Below are positions 7,673-9,116 of a stretch of 9,116 nt of DNA, one piece after another. Below the pieces are notes generated by a model. The model was not told the DNA's origin and did no database searches. It saw only the letters and a list, made by a program, of their open reading frames with translations. Source of the DNA: an uncultured Selenomonadaceae bacterium (GTDB lineage: Bacteria > Bacillota > Negativicutes > Selenomonadales > Selenomonadaceae); assembly GCA_958415865.1 (NCBI GenBank), contig CATYZV010000056.1:1-9116 (forward strand), written 5' to 3'. The position numbers and the translations under genes were made by a program. Every line of letters starts with the position of its first letter. Position 1 is the stretch's first letter.

Positions 7673-7716
7673 GTATCTGCAGGCAGCCGGACGAGCCGCT
7701 CTGAACCTGCAGATAC
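7673..7716 (-). repeat. Perfect 11-bp inverted repeat (hairpin) in the tig–clpP spacer
   Basis: GTATCTGCAGG (7673-7683) is repeated in perfect reverse complement at 7706-7716, with a 22-nt loop that can form its own small stem (7685-7690 with 7696-7700, one bulge). There is no U-tract on the minus strand after it, so it does not look like an ordinary intrinsic terminator. It ends only 8 bp before the clpP Shine-Dalgarno. It may be an RNA-processing or stabilising structure, or a dyad operator for a protein; the sequence does not say which. I see no CtsR heptad or CIRCE element in this spacer. Confidence 0.7.
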
Positions 7717-7747
7717 TCTTTAATCTAATATATTTCAGCAGTCTATC

Positions 7748-9040
7748 TTATGCTTCTACAGCACTGTCGATTACGAAGTTAGCTGCTTTTTTGTGCATAA
7801 CGGTTGCCACGAGGTTGCCGATGCTGCGGTTTTTCTTGATGATCTTAGCAACTTCCTGCGGAGTCGTGCCGTAAGTTGCAGCCAGCATAGCGATTTCAGC
7901 ATTGATGTCTTTGTCTTCAACCTTGATGTTCTCAGCTTTTGCTACAGCGTCGAGCATGAGGTCAGTCTTGACAGCGATGGCAGCCGTTTCTTTGTACTGA
8001 TCGCGCAGCTTGTCCATGTCCATCTTCGTGTACTGGAGGTAAGCGTCGAGGTTCATGCCCTGGTTTTCGAGGTTTACAGCCAGTTCCTGAATCATGTTGC
8101 TTACGCGCTGCTGCACCATTACTTCCGGCACATCAACAGTCGTGTTGTCCGTAGCCTGTTTCAGAATTTCGTTGCGGCGTTTCGTTTCAGCTTCGCGCTT
8201 AGCGTTTTCTTCGAGGTTCGTGCGCAGTTTAGCTCTCATGTCTTCAATGGATTCGTAAGAAGTGTGTTCTTTTACGAATTCATCCGTCAGTTCGGGCATT
8301 TCCTTGTGCTTGATGCTGTTTACTTTGCAGTGGAATACAGCCGGTTTGCCAGCCAGTTCTTTAGCATGGTATTCTTCCGGGAAAGTTACGTTTACATCTT
8401 TTTCTTCGCCGACTTTGCAGCCTACGAGCTGATCTTCAAAGCCTTCGATGAAGGAATGGGAACCGATCTGCAGAGGATAGTCTTTGCCTTCGCCGCCGGC
8501 AAATGCTTCGCCGTCAACTTCGCCTTTGAAGTCCAAAGTGATGAAGTCGTCGTTTTTAACAGCGGCATCAACTTCAGCTTCTACCATTTTTGCATGGTGG
8601 CTCATGATGTTTTCGACCTGTTTTTCTACCTGTTCGTCAGTGATTTCTACAGCGTCTTTAGCAACTTTGAGGCCTTTGTATTCGCCGAGCGTAACTTCCG
8701 GATAAGCGGTGAAAGTAGCTTTGAATACTACGTTTTTACCTTCTTCAAGCGTTTCAGGCTTAACTTCGGGCTGATCTACCGGTTCAACGCCTTCCTGCTT
8801 TAATGCTTCGTCAAATGCTTTCTGTGCTACGCGGTCGAATGCTTCTTCGAGGATAGCTTCTTTGCCGATGTTCATTTCGAGGATGCGGCGCGGAGCATGA
8901 CCTTTTCTGAAGCCGGGGATGTTCACACGGTTAGCGATGGATTTGCAGGCAGCTTTAATGGCTTTATCAAGTTCTTCAGCCGGTACTTCAATCGTGAGTA
9001 CTACTTTGTGATTTTCGAGTTTTTCTGTGGTAACGTTCAT
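7748..9040 (-). CDS. tig: Trigger factor, ribosome-associated chaperone and prolyl isomerase
   Basis: Trigger factor docks at the ribosomal exit tunnel and shields nascent proteins. The 430 residues match the family's usual length. The N-terminal ribosome-binding domain (about 1-115) contains the signature GFRKGHAPR (43-51), which contacts protein L23. A central FKBP-type peptidyl-prolyl isomerase domain lies at about 155-245, and an α-helical C-terminal chaperone domain follows from about 250. The start ATG at 9040 is preceded by GGAGGTT (9057-9051) with a rather long 10-nt gap. It is first in a tig–clpP–clpX set on the same strand, 98 bp before clpP, linking folding with degradation. The long plus-strand open frame opposite its coding sequence is a composition shadow. 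Confidence 0.97.
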   Translation of the reverse strand: MNVTTEKLENHKVVLTIEVPAEELDKAIKAACKSIANRVNIPGFRKGHAPRRILEMNIGKEAILEEAFDRVAQKAFDEALKQEGVEPVDQPEVKPETLEEGKNVVFKATFTAYPEVTLGEYKGLKVAKDAVEITDEQVEKQVENIMSHHAKMVEAEVDAAVKNDDFITLDFKGEVDGEAFAGGEGKDYPLQIGSHSFIEGFEDQLVGCKVGEEKDVNVTFPEEYHAKELAGKPAVFHCKVNSIKHKEMPELTDEFVKEHTSYESIEDMRAKLRTNLEENAKREAETKRRNEILKQATDNTTVDVPEVMVQQRVSNMIQELAVNLENQGMNLDAYLQYTKMDMDKLRDQYKETAAIAVKTDLMLDAVAKAENIKVEDKDINAEIAMLAATYGTTPQEVAKIIKKNRSIGNLVATVMHKKAANFVIDSAVEA

Positions 9041-9066
9041 TGTGAGAAAAAACCTCCAGTTTATTT

Positions 9067-9094
9067 ATTCTAAGAAATTTATTGTATATGTAAC
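9067..9094 (-). promoter_or_regulatory. tig: Candidate sigma-A promoter of tig
   Basis: On the minus strand GTTACA (9094-9089, 4 of 6 to the -35 consensus) is followed after 16 bp by TAGAAT (9072-9067, 5 of 6 to the -10 consensus). A second option is TTTACA (9107-9102) with TACAAT (9086-9081) at a short 15-bp spacing; it would leave a more comfortable leader of about 34 nt. The region is AT-rich. Only 76 bp upstream of tig are in the window, so an earlier promoter cannot be excluded. Confidence 0.45.
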
Positions 9095-9116
9095 TGCTGT
9101 TTGTAAATAAGCACAC

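Noticed and set aside
7793..8803. 336-codon plus-strand open frame opposite tig
   Set aside because: It lies wholly antisense to an intact trigger factor gene. Its Phe/Val/Ser-rich composition is what the reverse strand of a Lys/Glu-rich gene gives, and it shows no recognisable domain.

Overview
The window looks like a chromosomal core-genome segment of an anaerobic Bacillota, most plausibly a Negativicutes member or a clostridial relative. The evidence is the gene order tig–clpP–clpX–lon–engB, which is typical of Bacillota, followed directly by an ahbA/ahbB (siroheme decarboxylase) pair, a linkage I know from anaerobic Bacillota. Strong Shine-Dalgarno sequences (GGAGG, AGGAGG, GAGGTG) and compact intrinsic terminators fit the same group. 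I cannot name the genus from sequence alone. All eight complete genes lie on the minus strand, so transcription runs from high to low coordinates.

Region 1 (about 9116 to 5694) is proteostasis: trigger factor, then ClpP and ClpX with 27 bp between them. A perfect 11-bp inverted repeat without a U-tract lies in the tig–clpP spacer. A terminator-like hairpin with a U-tract closes clpX. Trigger factor handles nascent chains at the ribosome, while ClpXP degrades tagged or regulatory proteins.

Region 2 (about 5642 to 1620) holds lon, engB (ysxC), ahbA and ahbB. The lon stop overlaps the engB start by 4 nt, and ahbA/ahbB are separated by a few bases. A strong intrinsic terminator follows ahbB. Lon is a second ATP-dependent protease, EngB is a GTPase for 50S ribosome assembly, and AhbA/AhbB form the enzyme that decarboxylates siroheme. 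No other tetrapyrrole gene is in the window.

Region 3 (about 1620 to 302) is a single-gene unit for a PLP-dependent class I/II aminotransferase, bracketed by two terminators. Region 4 (1 to about 300) is AT-rich and opens with 45 codons on the plus strand that resemble the C-terminal tail of an IS982-like transposase. The rest of it shows nothing I can identify.

I found no undescribed system, CRISPR array, phage, toxin–antitoxin pair or RNA gene here. The points most worth a second look are the ahbAB pair standing apart from any other heme gene, the terminator immediately before lon together with a likely GTG start for lon, and the inverted repeat between tig and clpP.
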